DNA from: Mangrovimonas xylaniphaga
Lineage (GTDB): Bacteria > Bacteroidota > Bacteroidia > Flavobacteriales > Flavobacteriaceae
Reading direction: 5' to 3'
NCBI RefSeq assembly: GCF_001280435.1
Contig: NZ_LBIP01000017.1
Span: 186,001 to 250,000, forward strand
DNA: 64,000 nucleotides
A program made the position numbers and the translations under genes. Shown here one piece after another: positions 7,922 through 16,810 of this stretch. The notes under the pieces were generated by a model that saw nothing but the letters and a program-made list of their open reading frames with translations, made no database searches and was not told the DNA's origin. How positions within the stretch are numbered: the stretch's first letter is position 1; every line of letters starts with the position of its first letter.

Positions 7922-9547
7922 ATGAAAACAACAATGACACATACCTATAAACGCCTGTTAGGGCTATTGTTACTCGTCGTAACGTTCAGCGTATCGGCAC
8001 AGCAGAAACTTAATAAAGTATCGCAGTCCATAAAAGTGGCCGATGATGTCACCATCGATTTAAATACCAGTCATGTTCAGATTGAAGTAGATACTTGGAA
8101 CCGCGATGTGGTAGAAATTGAAGCTTATGTTGAAAGTGATAAACTCTCCGCCGCAGAATTGGAAGCCGCCATGAAGGCTTGGAAGTTGACTGTTGATGGT
8201 TCTGGAAATTTGATCACGATTCATTCCAAAGAACCAGGAACCAGTTGGAATGGGGTTTATGTAGGCGATTTCGATTTCGACTATAATTTTGAATTCGATG
8301 CCATCCGGGATCTAGAGTTTGAGTTGGCGCAGTTGCCAGCACTTCCCGAGCTTCCAGAATTACCTGAGATGCCCCCTATGCCTGAACTTCCAGATATGGC
8401 TATGCCAGAAATGCCCGCGCTTCCAGAGTTGCCAGAACTTCCCGAAGGGATCCATAATGTACATTTTGATACAGAAGTCTATAAAAAGGAGGGAGAGAAA
8501 TATTTGGAAGAATGGAGTAGGGAGTATGAAAAAAAATACGGTAAAGCTTACAAGGATAAAATGAAAGCTTGGGCCAAGGAAATGAGTAAGGTAGATTTCA
8601 AGGCTTATGAAGAGCAAATGAAAGTTTGGGGAGAAGCCTTTGGAAAACAGTTTGGTGAAGAATACCAAATGAAAATGGAAAACTGGAGTAAACAGTTTGA
8701 TGAAGAATGGGGCAAAGCCTATGAAGAAAAGATGCGTGAATGGGAGAAGCGTCACGAAAAGGAGTTAGAAATGCACACTCGAGAATTAGAAAGACGTCAA
8801 GCACAACAGGAACGTCGTCAGGCTGAAATGGAAAAACAGTTGGAACAGCGTATCGAGGCCCAACAACGCAGGGAGGAAGAACGAATGAAACGTTTTGAAG
8901 AGCGCCAACAGTTTCATGAACAACGTCGTGAAGAACTGGAGCGCTCCATGGAAGCCAAACAAAGCAAGGTGAAAAGGGTGATTAAGATAAAAATGCCCAA
9001 AGATGCCAAGCTGAAAATGAATGTGCGACATGGAGAATTGAAACTCTCTTCAACCATAAAAAATCTTAAGGGTGAATTGTCTTATGCCACTTTATTGGCC
9101 AATCACATTGATGGAAAGCATACTTCCATCAATGTGGCCTATTCGCCAATTTGGGTGGATGTTTGGGATATGGGAGAACTCAAATTAAATTATGTGGAGG
9201 AGGCTCACATCAAGTCGGCCGATAGATTGGTGCTTAGTTCCAATTCCTCTAATATTAGCATTGAAGCCTTAAAGGGAAATGCGGTAATCAACGGAAGTTT
9301 TGGCGACTTGACCATCGATAAAATAGACGATTCCTTTCAAAACCTTAATGTCGTTCTAGAAAATAGCGATGCTATTATTAATCTGCCCAAAACAGAACAT
9401 AACCTGCAGTACAATGGCAATCGCTCAAGATTTAGTCATCCCCAAAAGGCCCCTTCACAAAATATGTCTTCCTTTACCAATAATTTGTTAAGTAGCAATA
9501 AAAGTATTGTGATCAATGCCAAATTTAGCCATGTTACTATGCGATAA
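7922..9547 (+). CDS. secreted repeat protein of the ECF sigma operon (PELP-rich, 19-residue repeats, beta-rich C-terminus)
   Basis: A 541-aa exported protein. The signal peptide spans about residues 1-27, with cleavage predicted after SVSA. A first beta-rich part (about 28-110) is followed by a Pro-Glu-Leu-rich linker (about 139-175, repeated LPELPE). Five tandem 19-residue units follow at residues 195-289 (nt 8504-8788). Each unit starts [M/L]-x-x-W, with aromatic residues near positions 8, 12 and 16 in most units. A highly charged Arg/Glu/Gln coiled coil runs to about 348. The C-terminal part (about 350-541) looks like the beta-helical 'putative adhesin' (DUF4097) type. It is third in the sigma/anti-sigma operon, so a periplasmic or surface role tied to envelope stress is inferred. 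I do not recognise the repeat. Confidence 0.8.
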   Translation: MKTTMTHTYKRLLGLLLLVVTFSVSAQQKLNKVSQSIKVADDVTIDLNTSHVQIEVDTWNRDVVEIEAYVESDKLSAAELEAAMKAWKLTVDGSGNLITIHSKEPGTSWNGVYVGDFDFDYNFEFDAIRDLEFELAQLPALPELPELPEMPPMPELPDMAMPEMPALPELPELPEGIHNVHFDTEVYKKEGEKYLEEWSREYEKKYGKAYKDKMKAWAKEMSKVDFKAYEEQMKVWGEAFGKQFGEEYQMKMENWSKQFDEEWGKAYEEKMREWEKRHEKELEMHTRELERRQAQQERRQAEMEKQLEQRIEAQQRREEERMKRFEERQQFHEQRREELERSMEAKQSKVKRVIKIKMPKDAKLKMNVRHGELKLSSTIKNLKGELSYATLLANHIDGKHTSINVAYSPIWVDVWDMGELKLNYVEEAHIKSADRLVLSSNSSNISIEALKGNAVINGSFGDLTIDKIDDSFQNLNVVLENSDAIINLPKTEHNLQYNGNRSRFSHPQKAPSQNMSSFTNNLLSSNKSIVINAKFSHVTMR

Positions 9548-9559
9548 TATCTGAAGTCA

Positions 9560-9594
9560 TTTGGAGATTATCTTAATAGAGAATGCTATTTTTG
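9560..9594 (+). promoter_or_regulatory. possible promoter for the M23 peptidase gene
   Basis: TATTTTTG (9587-9594) matches TAnnTTTG and a TTTG lies at 9560-9563, with 23 bases between, at the long end of the accepted range. The ATG at 9611 would leave a very short leader. Confidence 0.4.
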
Positions 9595-9610
9595 AAGAAA
9601 CATTGAGACA

Positions 9611-10300
9611 ATGACAGCTACGGAGTTTTCCCAGTTACTTACAGGTTTAGGCAATTCAAAATCGATGGTTTTGGATACGAATATTTCTAGGGAAAGCTAT
9701 GTGTTATTGGACCTTTCCAAAAACAATGCATTACTTCAATCCGTTGATGTTTCCAATAGCTCAAAATTGGAAGCATTTGTCAATTCCCATTTAGAAATTC
9801 ATAATGCTAAAGTGGCTTTTGGAGGCTATTTGGAAGAACGCAATATTTACCAGAGGAGCACACATTTTAAACCTAAGGATGGTGATTTGGAACGTTCCAT
9901 TCATCTGGGGATGGATTTTTGGGCAAAAGAAGGAACAGGGGTTTGCTCGCCTTTAGCTGGACGTGTACATAGCTTTCAAAACAATACTAATTTTGGAGAT
10001 TATGGCCCTACAATTATTTTGGAACATAAGGTTGGAGAGGCAATTTTCTATACTCTATACGGTCATCTAAGTTTGGAGTCTTTGAAATCCGTATCAGTTG
10101 GGAAGCCTATAGAAAAAGGAGAGGTGTTTGCATCATTGGGGGCTGCAGCCGTTAATGGCGATTATCCTCCACATTTGCATTTTCAGATTATTAGGGATTT
10201 GCAGGGAAAGGTAGGGGACTATCCAGGGGTATGCCATAAATTGGAAGTAGACTTCTATCGAAATAATTGTCCGGATCCTAATTTTCTACTGCAGTTATAA
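9611..10300 (+). CDS. M23-type metallopeptidase-like protein without signal peptide
   Basis: A 229-aa protein with a C-terminal M23 (LytM/lysostaphin-like) zinc peptidase domain. The metal ligands appear intact: H98-x3-D102 (HLGMDFW) and H188-x-H190 (PHLHF), with H152 in 'LYGH'. Such enzymes cut peptidoglycan cross-bridges, but this protein has neither an N-terminal signal peptide nor a membrane helix, so its location is unclear. It could leave by another route or act on a cytoplasmic substrate. It lies alone after the sigma operon, and its 3' end overlaps the converging SMP-30 gene by 23 bases. The domain call is firm; the cell-wall role is inferred from the family. Confidence 0.85.
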   Translation: MTATEFSQLLTGLGNSKSMVLDTNISRESYVLLDLSKNNALLQSVDVSNSSKLEAFVNSHLEIHNAKVAFGGYLEERNIYQRSTHFKPKDGDLERSIHLGMDFWAKEGTGVCSPLAGRVHSFQNNTNFGDYGPTIILEHKVGEAIFYTLYGHLSLESLKSVSVGKPIEKGEVFASLGAAAVNGDYPPHLHFQIIRDLQGKVGDYPGVCHKLEVDFYRNNCPDPNFLLQL

Positions 10301-11300
10301 TGTTTTGTTCGGCTTTAAAAAACGGACTTTTTACTCCTTTTACACCGGGCACCGCCATAAAGATAGAACCTGCCAAAGGATAAGTGCCATATTCATCTGT
10401 AGTCATGTCTTGACTGGAAGTTGTGATAAAAAGGGTTTCCAAATTCTCGCCTCCAAAGGCGCAAGAGGTCACGTTATGGGCAGGTACCTGTATTTTAGAA
10501 AGCACCTCGCCACTTAAAGGATCGAAGCGAATCACTGCATTACCATTCCACATTCCAACCCATAGCTTGTCTTCTTCATCAATGGTCATGCCATCAGGAA
10601 AACCTAAGGAATCTGGAACTTTAACAACCACGCGTTCGTTTGAAATTTCAGCAGTTGTATCATCGTAGTCATAGGCCTTGATTTCTGCTGTAGGCGTGTC
10701 TATATAGTACATGGTGTGTTTGTCTTTAGTCCAAACAATACCATTTGAAATGGTTACGCTATCTTTCTTCAGTTGGGCATTGCCTTTTTGGTCTATCATG
10801 TAGAGTTTAGCATCATGAGGGCGTTGTTCCAAGCCCATGGAACCTACCCAAAGGCGACCTGAAGGATCACATTTTCCATCGTTAAAGCGATTGCTTGGGA
10901 TATTTGCCTCAACATCCGACAATAGGGTGAAAGTTTTGGTGTCTATTTGTAAAATATAAATACCGTCCTCCAGGGCTACCACAGCTCTATTGGCATCTAC
11001 GGGCACTACTGTACCTATTTTAGTTGGCGTTTCAATAGATTTATCGGCTTTTGATTTTGGATTGTAAATGTGCAGAGCCTTGCCGTCAATATCTACCCAG
11101 TATAATTCTTGGCTTTCGTGGTTCCAAAAGGCACCTTCTCCCAATTGGGCTTTAATTTTATATTCAAGGGTGGCTTGTGTTTTTAGAGCCATATCCGTTG
11201 GCTTTTTATGCTGTTTAATGTTACAGCTCCATGCAGAAAGAAGCAGCGTCAACAGGGCGCAAGAGTAAATTTTGGTCTTGACTTTAGAAACCGATAGCAT
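10278..11300 (-). CDS. SMP-30/gluconolactonase-like lipoprotein
   Basis: A 340-aa exported lipoprotein. The signal sequence ends in a lipobox-like LSAWSC with Cys26. The rest is a six-bladed beta-propeller of the SMP-30/gluconolactonase/LRE family, with 'LGEGAFWNHESQELYWVDI' near residue 55 (Glu metal ligand), 'NDGKCDPSGRLWVGSM' (Asn/Asp ligands) and 'PDGMTIDEEDKLWVGMWNG'. The family hydrolyses sugar lactones or related esters using a divalent metal. Being lipid-anchored, it probably acts in the periplasm on sugar acids. It is monocistronic between the converging M23 gene and secA, whose terminator lies upstream of it on the same strand. Confidence 0.87.
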   Translation of the reverse strand: MLSVSKVKTKIYSCALLTLLLSAWSCNIKQHKKPTDMALKTQATLEYKIKAQLGEGAFWNHESQELYWVDIDGKALHIYNPKSKADKSIETPTKIGTVVPVDANRAVVALEDGIYILQIDTKTFTLLSDVEANIPSNRFNDGKCDPSGRLWVGSMGLEQRPHDAKLYMIDQKGNAQLKKDSVTISNGIVWTKDKHTMYYIDTPTAEIKAYDYDDTTAEISNERVVVKVPDSLGFPDGMTIDEEDKLWVGMWNGNAVIRFDPLSGEVLSKIQVPAHNVTSCAFGGENLETLFITTSSQDMTTDEYGTYPLAGSIFMAVPGVKGVKSPFFKAEQNIITAVEN

Positions 11301-11410
11301 AGGTTAAGTTCTTTGATGGAGAATAAAAGTAATAAAATCGGATTTAAAATCAATATAAATAATTGAAAAAGCGATTTTTATAGTCCGAAAGCCCTATAAA
11401 CACTATAAAA

Positions 11411-11439
11411 AAAGCTCCTGATGTTTTATCAGGAGCTTT
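11411..11439 (-). terminator. intrinsic terminator of secA
   Basis: AAAGCTCCTGAT (11411-11422) and ATCAGGAGCTTT (11428-11439) form a perfect 12-bp stem with a 5-base loop. On the minus strand the stem runs into a T tract. It lies 26 bases beyond the secA stop codon. Confidence 0.93.
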
Positions 11440-11464
11440 AAGAATATAGGTTAGTAATTGTGGT

Positions 11465-14400
11465 TTATTCTTCAATAATTACCCAATCACCCTTGGCCAA
11501 TAAAGGCTCAGCTTGTTTGAATTTCATGGTTTTGTTTTCACCGCTCATGACATTTTTGATGGTAACCTTGTCGTTACGGCCAATTTTTGGTTTGTCCCTC
11601 ACAACGGTTTCTACAGCTTCGGGCTGGCTTTGGGTATTCCCGGCAGCACGACTTTGAGCAGCTCGCTCATCCATATTAGGAATTTCTTCTTTAGTCGTTT
11701 CCAGTTTTTCTGCACGTTTGGCACGAGCTTCTTGAATGGTGCTTTGGGTTTCTGTAGGTAATTCCCCTTTGAAAAGGAACGAAATTACATCCTTGTTCAC
11801 TGAATCCAACATGCGCTTGAACAATTCAAATGCTTCGAATTTATAGATCAATAACGGATCTTTTTGTTCGTGAACTGCCAACTGTACAGACTGTTTCAAC
11901 TCGTCCATTTTGCGTAAGTGAGTCTTCCAAGAGTCGTCCACAATGGCCAAGGTAATGTTCTTTTCAAAGTCATTGATAAGTTGCTTACCATTGGTTTCGT
12001 AAGCCTTTTGAAGGTCCGTTACTACTTGAAGTGTTTTTACACCATCGGTAAATGGCACTACGATACGCTTAAATTTGTCCCCTTGATTTTCAAATACATT
12101 TTGAATTACTGGGAAGGCCAATTCTGCGTTGCGGTTCATTTTTTCACGATAGTGCTCAAATGCTGCTTTGTAAACTTTACCAGCGATTTCCTGTACCGAT
12201 TGTTTTCCGAATTCAGCCTCAGTAATCGGAGAGCTCATTGAGAAATAACGAATCAATTCAAACTCGAAGTTTTTAAAATCGTTGGCTCCTTTGTTGGATT
12301 CAGCAATGGTTTCAGCTGTATCATAAATCATGTTGGCCAAATCCACACGTAAACGTTCTCCAAATAGGGCGTGGTGACGACGCTTATAGATGACTTCCCT
12401 TTGGGCGTTCATGACATCATCGTATTCCAATAAACGTTTACGAATTCCAAAGTTGTTTTCTTCTACTTTTTTCTGTGCACGTTCAATGGATTTGGAAATC
12501 ATGGAGTGTTGAATTACTTCTCCTTCTTCCAATCCCATTCGGTCCATCATTTTAGCTATACGCTCACTACCGAACAAACGCATTAGGTTGTCTTCAAGCG
12601 ATACGTAGAACTGTGAGCTACCTGGATCTCCCTGACGTCCAGAACGACCACGCAACTGACGGTCCACACGACGAGAATCGTGACGCTCGGTACCAATAAT
12701 GGCCAAACCACCCGCAGCTTTCACGGCTTCGGTTAATTTAATATCGGTACCACGACCAGCCATGTTGGTAGCGATGGTTACCTGACCTGGTTGTCCTGCT
12801 TCAGCAACAATGTCGGCCTCTTTTTTATGAAGTTTCGCGTTCAATACATTGTGAGGAATCTTGCGAATGCTCAACATTTTTCCTAAAAGTTCACTGATTT
12901 CCACCGAGGTTGTACCAATCAATACAGGACGCCCTGCTTGTGATAGTTTGGTTACTTCGTCGATTACAGCATTGTATTTTTCACGCTTGGTTTTATAGAC
13001 TAAATCTTCGCGATCATCACGCGCAATTGGTCTGTTGGTCGGAATTTCCACAACATCCAATTCGTAGATTTCCCAGAACTCCCCAGCTTCGGTTACTGCT
13101 GTACCTGTCATTCCTGAAAGTTTGCGGTACATTCTGAAATAGTTTTGAAGCGTAATGGTAGCAAAGGTTTGGGTAGCGTCCTCAATTTTTACATTTTCCT
13201 TGGCCTCGATAGCTTGGTGCAATCCGTCGCTGTAACGACGCCCTTCCATGATACGTCCCGTTTGCTCATCTACAATCATTACCTTGTTGTCCATGACCAC
13301 ATATTGAATATCTTTCTCGAATAGGGCGTAAGCTTTCAACAATTGGCTAAGCGTATGGATACGCTCTGACTTTACACCAAAATCCCTAAACAGTTCTTCT
13401 TTTGCATCAGCTTCATCTTCTTTAGAAAGGTTTTGGGCTTCGATTTTGGCAATTTCCACACCAATTTCCGGCATGACGAAGAAATTAGGATCATCATTTC
13501 CTGAAAGATATTCTACTCCTTTATCGGTAAGTTCTACCTGATTGTTTTTTTCATCAATTACATAGTACAGTTCCGCATCAATTTTCGGCATTTCGCGGTT
13601 GTTGTCTTGCATGTAGAAGTTTTCAGTTTTCTGAAGCAACATTTTGATTCCTTCTTCACTCAAAAACTTAATAAGTGCCTTGTTCTTTGGCATCCCACGG
13701 TATACACGTAATAATTGGAATCCTCCTTCTTTCGTGTCACCGGAAGTAATCAATTTTTTAGCTTCGGCCAACACTCCCGTCAAAAATTGACGTTGGGTAG
13801 CAACGATAGAATCAACTTTAGGCTTTAATTCTGTGAATTCATGACGGTCTCCTTGTGGGATTGGTCCAGAAATGATCAATGGGGTACGGGCATCGTCAAT
13901 CAATACCGAGTCCACCTCATCCACGATAGCGTAGTGGTGTGGGCGCTGTACCAAATCGTCTGGCGAATGGGCCATGTTATCACGTAGGTAGTCAAAACCA
14001 AATTCGTTGTTGGTACCATAAGTAATATCGGCATTGTAGGCTTTTTTACGAGCAGCAGAGTTAGGTTGGTGGTAGTCGATACAATCCACGCTCATTCCGT
14101 GGAACTCAAACAACGGCGCCATCCACGCGCTATCACGTTTTGCCAAATAGTCGTTTACGGTTACCAAGTGCACCCCTTTCCCTGCAAGGGCGTTAAGGTA
14201 TACTGGTAGGGTAGCCACCAAGGTTTTCCCTTCCCCTGTTTGCATTTCAGCAATTTTTCCTTGGTGCATGGTGATACCACCTATCAGCTGTACATCATAG
14301 TGTACCATGTCCCAAGTAATGGCTTTTCCTGCGGCATCCCATGAGTTGGCCCAAACTGCTTTATCGTCTTCAAGCACCACATATTCTTTGGAACCTGATA

Positions 14401-14818
14401 GTTCACGATCGAAAGCGTTGGCCGTTACTGAAATGGTTGTATTGTCCTTAAAACGTTTTGCAGTTTCCTTAACTACAGCGAAGGCTTCAGGAAGGATGTC
14501 GGTTAAAACGGTTTCGGTAACCTTGTAGATTTCGTCTTTGATACCGTCGATTTCTACATATATATCTTCTCTTTTGTCAATGTCTTCAGTGGCTTCAGCC
14601 TCTTTTAATAAGGCTTCCATTTTATCGTTCAATGGCTGTCTCGCTTCTGCAATTTGCGCTTTGAAAGCAGCTGTCTTGGCACGCAATTCATCATGTGACA
14701 GTTGTTCTAGGGCGCTTTCAAAGGACTTTATTTTATTGACTATGGGTGTAATTGCTTTGACATCCTGTTTGGATTTGTCGCCAACAAATACTTTTAATAC
14801 TGAATTTAAAAAACTCAT
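11465..14818 (-). CDS. secA: preprotein translocase ATPase SecA
   Basis: SecA drives Sec-dependent export of unfolded preproteins through SecYEG. The 1117-aa product has the nucleotide-binding motifs of a DEAD-type motor: 'MQTGEGKTL' (about 190-198) and 'VDEVDSVLIDDARTPLI' (about 297-313). The second motor domain has 'TNMAGRGTDIKL' and 'GRSGRQGDPGSSQFYVSLED'. It is longer than E. coli SecA (901 aa), mainly through an insertion within the first motor domain and a long C-terminal linker, as is normal in Bacteroidota. The C-terminal zinc-binding Cys motif is absent. ATG 14818 (MSFLNSVLKVFVG) was chosen over a start 36 bases upstream, which adds an unconserved segment. Confidence 0.97.
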   Translation of the reverse strand: MSFLNSVLKVFVGDKSKQDVKAITPIVNKIKSFESALEQLSHDELRAKTAAFKAQIAEARQPLNDKMEALLKEAEATEDIDKREDIYVEIDGIKDEIYKVTETVLTDILPEAFAVVKETAKRFKDNTTISVTANAFDRELSGSKEYVVLEDDKAVWANSWDAAGKAITWDMVHYDVQLIGGITMHQGKIAEMQTGEGKTLVATLPVYLNALAGKGVHLVTVNDYLAKRDSAWMAPLFEFHGMSVDCIDYHQPNSAARKKAYNADITYGTNNEFGFDYLRDNMAHSPDDLVQRPHHYAIVDEVDSVLIDDARTPLIISGPIPQGDRHEFTELKPKVDSIVATQRQFLTGVLAEAKKLITSGDTKEGGFQLLRVYRGMPKNKALIKFLSEEGIKMLLQKTENFYMQDNNREMPKIDAELYYVIDEKNNQVELTDKGVEYLSGNDDPNFFVMPEIGVEIAKIEAQNLSKEDEADAKEELFRDFGVKSERIHTLSQLLKAYALFEKDIQYVVMDNKVMIVDEQTGRIMEGRRYSDGLHQAIEAKENVKIEDATQTFATITLQNYFRMYRKLSGMTGTAVTEAGEFWEIYELDVVEIPTNRPIARDDREDLVYKTKREKYNAVIDEVTKLSQAGRPVLIGTTSVEISELLGKMLSIRKIPHNVLNAKLHKKEADIVAEAGQPGQVTIATNMAGRGTDIKLTEAVKAAGGLAIIGTERHDSRRVDRQLRGRSGRQGDPGSSQFYVSLEDNLMRLFGSERIAKMMDRMGLEEGEVIQHSMISKSIERAQKKVEENNFGIRKRLLEYDDVMNAQREVIYKRRHHALFGERLRVDLANMIYDTAETIAESNKGANDFKNFEFELIRYFSMSSPITEAEFGKQSVQEIAGKVYKAAFEHYREKMNRNAELAFPVIQNVFENQGDKFKRIVVPFTDGVKTLQVVTDLQKAYETNGKQLINDFEKNITLAIVDDSWKTHLRKMDELKQSVQLAVHEQKDPLLIYKFEAFELFKRMLDSVNKDVISFLFKGELPTETQSTIQEARAKRAEKLETTKEEIPNMDERAAQSRAAGNTQSQPEAVETVVRDKPKIGRNDKVTIKNVMSGENKTMKFKQAEPLLAKGDWVIIEE

Positions 14819-14904
14819 GGTGTGTTGTTTAGCTTGTCGTTGGTGGGATGCCAACGTATATGTTATTAAATATGTTGTTGCCTTTGCAAGCGTTTAAAGG
14901 CTTC

Positions 14905-14935
14905 CAAAGATAAGGTTTGTGCAATGTTTATTAAA
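14905..14935 (-). promoter_or_regulatory. probable secA promoter
   Basis: The minus strand has TATCTTTG at 14905-14912, a full match to the -7 box TAnnTTTG. A TTT rather than TTG stands about 20 bases upstream of it. The secA ATG lies 86 bases downstream. Confidence 0.5.
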
Positions 14936-14948
14936 GTATAGCGTATAA

Positions 14949-14974
14949 AAAAAGTCTCTATGTTGAGACTTTTT
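14949..14974 (-). terminator. intrinsic terminator after the DUF2795-like gene
   Basis: AAAAAGTCTC (14949-14958) pairs with GAGACTTTTT (14965-14974) around a 6-base loop. Read on the minus strand, the stem is followed by a run of T. It lies 21 bases past the stop of the small gene at 14995-15216. Confidence 0.85.
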
Positions 14975-14994
14975 AACTATTCTTTCTGATTTAT

Positions 14995-15216
14995 TTAGTA
15001 TTCGTCCTCGTTCCAGAGGTAATCTTCGTCTGTTGGATAGTCTGACCAGATCTCCTCAATAGAATCGTACGAATCACCTTCATCCTCAATGGCCTGTAGG
15101 TTTTCAACTACTTCCAATGGCGCTCCTGTACGGATAGCATAATCTATTAATTCGTCTTTAGTGGCTGGCCACGGAGCATCACTTAAATAAGATGCGAGTT
15201 CTAAGGTCCAATACAT
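14995..15216 (-). CDS. small acidic DUF2795-like protein
   Basis: A 73-aa acidic protein (pI clearly low, tail rich in Asp/Glu/Tyr) of the DUF2795 type, widespread and strongly conserved in flavobacteria. The N-terminal half, 'LASYLSDAPWPATKDELID', resembles the DUF2795 fold (a small helical domain with a conserved WPAT/FPA segment). No function is established. It has its own well-formed promoter and terminator, so it is an independent, probably well-expressed transcription unit. It has no signal peptide and is likely cytoplasmic. Confidence 0.85.
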   Translation of the reverse strand: MYWTLELASYLSDAPWPATKDELIDYAIRTGAPLEVVENLQAIEDEGDSYDSIEEIWSDYPTDEDYLWNEDEY

Positions 15217-15240
15217 TTCTTATAGATTTAGAATTTTCTG

Positions 15241-15270
15241 CAAAAATAAATTTTTAGTTGAAAAAGTCAA
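15241..15270 (-). promoter_or_regulatory. promoter of the DUF2795-like gene
   Basis: On the minus strand TTG (15268-15270), 19 bases, then TATTTTTG (15241-15248): an exact fit to the Bacteroidota housekeeping promoter. The start codon lies 24 bases downstream. Confidence 0.75.
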
Positions 15271-15387
15271 GAAAAAAATGAATTATTTCAATGTTAACTA
15301 ATCATTAATAAAAAGAGCGTCCTTTTTTTGTGAAATTCCTAACTTTCTGTCTAGGATACTACAAAAAAGTTGCACTTCCAAAATTTA

Positions 15388-15963
15388 TTAAGATTCTTTT
15401 TTAGGAATCCATTTAATTTCTTCGGCTTGCAAGTCGTAGGACAACTTTCGTGCCAATACAAACAGATAGTCTGAGAGACGGTTTAAATACATTAAAGTTT
15501 CTGGTTGAAAGGGGCTGATCTCGTTTAAAGCAGAGGCTAAACGCTCAGCTCTACGGCATACACAGCGTGCAATGTGACAGAATGACACGGTTTGATGGCC
15601 TCCGGGCAGGACAAAGTGTGTCATAGGTGGTAAACTGTCGTTCATTTGGTCTATGGCTGTTTCCAAAATTTGAATGTCAGCTTCAGATATTTTTGGGATG
15701 TTGAGACGTTCTTTGCCGTTTTTTAAGGTCCATTTTTCTGGGTCGGTGGCCAAAATGGCACCTACGGTAAACAAATGGTTTTGGATATCTACCAATAAGG
15801 CTTTGAATTCCGCAGCCATGTCTTGGTCCCTTAAAAGTCCGATATGGGAATTGAGTTCATCTACGGTGCCGTAGCTTTCAATGCGTATATGGTGTTTGGG
15901 AACGCGGGTGCCGCCAAATAAGGCTGTACTCCCTTTGTCTCCAGTTTTGGTGTATATTTTCAT
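15388..15963 (-). CDS. cob(I)alamin adenosyltransferase, PduO type
   Basis: A 191-aa ATP:cob(I)alamin adenosyltransferase that makes adenosylcobalamin (coenzyme B12) from reduced cobalamin and ATP. The PduO signature is clear: 'YTKTGDKGSTALFGG' at residues 3-17 (ATP-binding), 'ESYGTVDELNSHIG', and the C-terminal 'CRRAERLASALNE' and 'YLNRLSDYLFVLAR' helices. ATG 15963 was chosen because the ATP-binding segment must lie at the very N-terminus; an upstream start would add 34 unrelated residues. The ABC ATPase gene ends 76 bases upstream on the same strand, so they may be cotranscribed although functionally unlinked. Confidence 0.92.
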   Translation of the reverse strand: MKIYTKTGDKGSTALFGGTRVPKHHIRIESYGTVDELNSHIGLLRDQDMAAEFKALLVDIQNHLFTVGAILATDPEKWTLKNGKERLNIPKISEADIQILETAIDQMNDSLPPMTHFVLPGGHQTVSFCHIARCVCRRAERLASALNEISPFQPETLMYLNRLSDYLFVLARKLSYDLQAEEIKWIPKKES

Positions 15964-16039
15964 GGGTTTAAAATCTATATTACTAAGGTCAAAGGTACTG
16001 TATTTTAGATGGTTTGTACAGTGTCCTTTGGTAGGGTTT

Positions 16040-16726
16040 TTATTTAAGTCTGGTGTCACTTTCAATCATCCCGTCCCGTAAACGGATGATACGGTGGGCG
16101 TGGGCGGCAATGTCCTCTTCGTGGGTTACTAAAATCACCGTATTGCCTCGTTGGTGGATGTCATCAAAAAGGGCCATGATTTCCACGGAAGTTTTGGAAT
16201 CCAGGTTTCCTGTAGGCTCATCGGCTAGAATAATGGAAGGCTTATTAACCAAAGCTCTTCCAACGGCCACACGTTGGCGTTGCCCTCCTGATAGTTGGTT
16301 GGGGCGGTGATCCATGCGGTCGGCCAATCCTACATCGGTTAGGACTTCTTCGGCACGTACGTCGCGTTCTTTTTTGGAGGCACCGGCATACACCATAGGT
16401 AGCGCCACATTGTCCAAAGCGGTGGTTCGGGGTAACAGGTTAAAGGTTTGAAATACAAACCCGATTTCCTTATTACGAATATCGGCCAGTTCGTCATCAG
16501 TCATTTGGCTTACATCCTTACTGTTCAAAATATAAGAGCCGCTAGTAGGGGTGTCTAAACATCCCAGTAAATTCATTAGGGTGGATTTTCCTGAACCTGA
16601 CGGACCCATAATGGCAATATAGTCGCCGCGTTCTATATCCAGGTCGATGCCCTTTAATACGTGAACGGTTTCTTGTCCTAATTGAAAATCCCTAGTAATG
16701 CTGCGAATTTGAATGACATTGTCCAT
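16040..16726 (-). CDS. ABC transporter ATPase, LolD/MacB-like
   Basis: A 228-aa ATP-binding subunit of the MacB/LolD/FtsE group. It has Walker [10 protein letters not shown] (about 40-48), signature '[15 protein letters not shown]' (about 141-155), Walker B '[13 protein letters not shown]' and the H-loop 'VILVTHEED'. Members energise MacB-type permeases (macrolide or peptide export, lipoprotein release, mechanotransmission). No permease gene is adjacent, so its partner must be encoded elsewhere. ATG 16726 (MDNVIQIRS) was chosen because the fold begins there; the 20 residues before it are not family-like. It sits between an O-methyltransferase and the cobalamin adenosyltransferase on the same strand. 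Confidence 0.9.
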   Translation of the reverse strand: MDNVIQIRSITRDFQLGQETVHVLKGIDLDIERGDYIAIMGPSGSGKSTLMNLLGCLDTPTSGSYILNSKDVSQMTDDELADIRNKEIGFVFQTFNLLPRTTALDNVALPMVYAGASKKERDVRAEEVLTDVGLADRMDHRPNQLSGGQRQRVAVGRALVNKPSIILADEPTGNLDSKTSVEIMALFDDIHQRGNTVILVTHEEDIAAHAHRIIRLRDGMIESDTRLK

Positions 16727-16810
16727 AAAAAAGATAAAAGCTAAGTGGGTTTGGATTGCTTCTGCAAGATAGCAGAATTCTTTCAATAGGACGTTGCCAA
16801 AGCGAAGTTG

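Noticed and set aside
8360-8755. 131-aa antisense frame opposite the 19-residue-repeat region
   Set aside because: Phe/His-rich mirror of Glu/Lys/Met codons of the repeat gene; explained by codon bias of the sense strand.
14819-14854. Longer SecA starting at 14854
   Set aside because: Adds 12 residues not typical of SecA; MSFLNSVLK at 14818 is the normal N-terminus.
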